A DNA stretch of 7,027 nt. Source: Anaerolineaceae bacterium UBA5838. GTDB lineage: Bacteria > Chloroflexota > Anaerolineae > Anaerolineales > Anaerolineaceae. The position numbers and the translations under genes were made by a program. Positions within the stretch are counted from its first letter, which is position 1. The number at the start of each line of letters is the position of its first letter. The notes beneath the pieces are model-generated. The model was given only the letters and a program-made list of their open reading frames with translations. It was not told where the DNA came from and searched no databases. Of this stretch, positions 6,672-7,027 are shown one piece after another. The stretch covers positions 1,051 to 8,077 of the forward strand of contig DJGU01000044.1 of NCBI GenBank assembly GCA_002432795.1, given 5' to 3'.

Positions 6672-7027
6672 ATGTCTGATAAGAAAATTGTGACTGATCT
6701 GGATGTGGCTGGCAAGAAAGTTTTAGTGCGGGTGGACTTTAACGTTCCAATCAAAGAAGGCAAAATCAAAGATGATACCCGCATCACTTCGGCTCTGCCC
6801 ACAATCAATTATTTGCTCGAACAAGGAGCGGCAGTAATTTTGATGTCCCACCTTGGGCGCCCAAAGGGTCAGGTCAACCTGGATTATTCAATGAAACCCG
6901 TAGCGGATCACCTGGCTACACTGATTGACGCCCCGGTGAAGTTTGCCGAAGATTGCCGCGGCGAGATTGCCAAAGCGGCTGCAGAATCCTTAAAACCGGG
7001 CGAAGTTCTGGTGCTCGAGAACACACG
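6672..7027 (+). CDS. pgk: Phosphoglycerate kinase, N-terminal part (3' end outside window)
   Basis: Pgk transfers phosphate from 1,3-bisphosphoglycerate, the GapDH product, to ADP, yielding ATP and 3-phosphoglycerate, or works in reverse in gluconeogenesis. Only the first 118 codons are in the window, open to the right edge. Family signatures of the N-terminal substrate-binding domain are present: VLVRVDFNVP (about residues 18-27) containing the conserved Asp and Asn, DDTRI, and MSHLGRPKG (about 58-66). VLVLEN then leads to the expected Arg at the edge. The ATG has AAGGAG (6662-6667) 4 nt upstream, a good site that fixes the start. The pairing with gap is a very common arrangement. Expression probably depends on readthrough of the hairpin before it, since no separate promoter stands out. 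Confidence 0.95.
   Translation, partial: MSDKKIVTDLDVAGKKVLVRVDFNVPIKEGKIKDDTRITSALPTINYLLEQGAAVILMSHLGRPKGQVNLDYSMKPVADHLATLIDAPVKFAEDCRGEIAKAAAESLKPGEVLVLENT

Overview
The window holds five genes of a bacterial chromosome. They are the 3' end of a biotin-protein ligase (birA, + strand, entering from the left), a complete DNA gyrase subunit A (gyrA, - strand), a tail-anchored FHA-domain protein (- strand), a membrane-anchored YvcK/CofD-family protein (+ strand), a complete type I glyceraldehyde-3-phosphate dehydrogenase (gap, + strand), and the first 118 codons of phosphoglycerate kinase (pgk, + strand, running off the right edge). No mobile element, CRISPR array, tRNA or rRNA was seen. Base composition looks moderate, and every gene has a close family match, so this reads as core chromosome. 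The GyrA, GapDH and two-helix YvcK sequences together look most like Chloroflexota, perhaps Anaerolineae. That placement is a judgement from remembered family resemblance, not a search.

Layout. Positions 1-410 encode the end of the BirA catalytic domain and its C-terminal SH3-like domain, finishing in an uninterrupted run of serines. That run is the antisense of the Asp/Glu-rich tail of GyrA: the two genes converge and overlap by 67 bp across a short 18-bp tandem repeat. gyrA fills 344-3037. The 226-bp gap to its right carries the gyrA promoter region and the intrinsic terminator of the FHA gene. The FHA gene (3264-3857) and yvcK (from 4011) are divergent, with promoter-like sequences for both in the 153 bp between them. 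The yvcK promoter is well formed and would place the transcript start on the start codon, which predicts a leaderless mRNA. A 193-bp leader region precedes gap. A strong terminator-like hairpin separates gap from pgk, although only 83 bp lie between them.

How the genes fit together. gap and pgk encode consecutive glycolytic/gluconeogenic steps and form a typical central-carbon pair. yvcK lies just upstream in the same direction; in other bacteria its homologues bind UDP-GlcNAc and are needed for growth on gluconeogenic carbon and for cell-envelope homeostasis, so its place beside gap-pgk is suggestive. BirA supplies biotinylated carboxylases, GyrA supplies supercoiling, and the FHA protein is probably a phosphothreonine reader at the membrane; these three have no obvious joint pathway. 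I see no convincing evidence of a wholly new system. The most unusual points are the shared birA/gyrA repeat, the predicted leaderless membrane-anchored YvcK, the gap/pgk hairpin and the small tail-anchored FHA protein.
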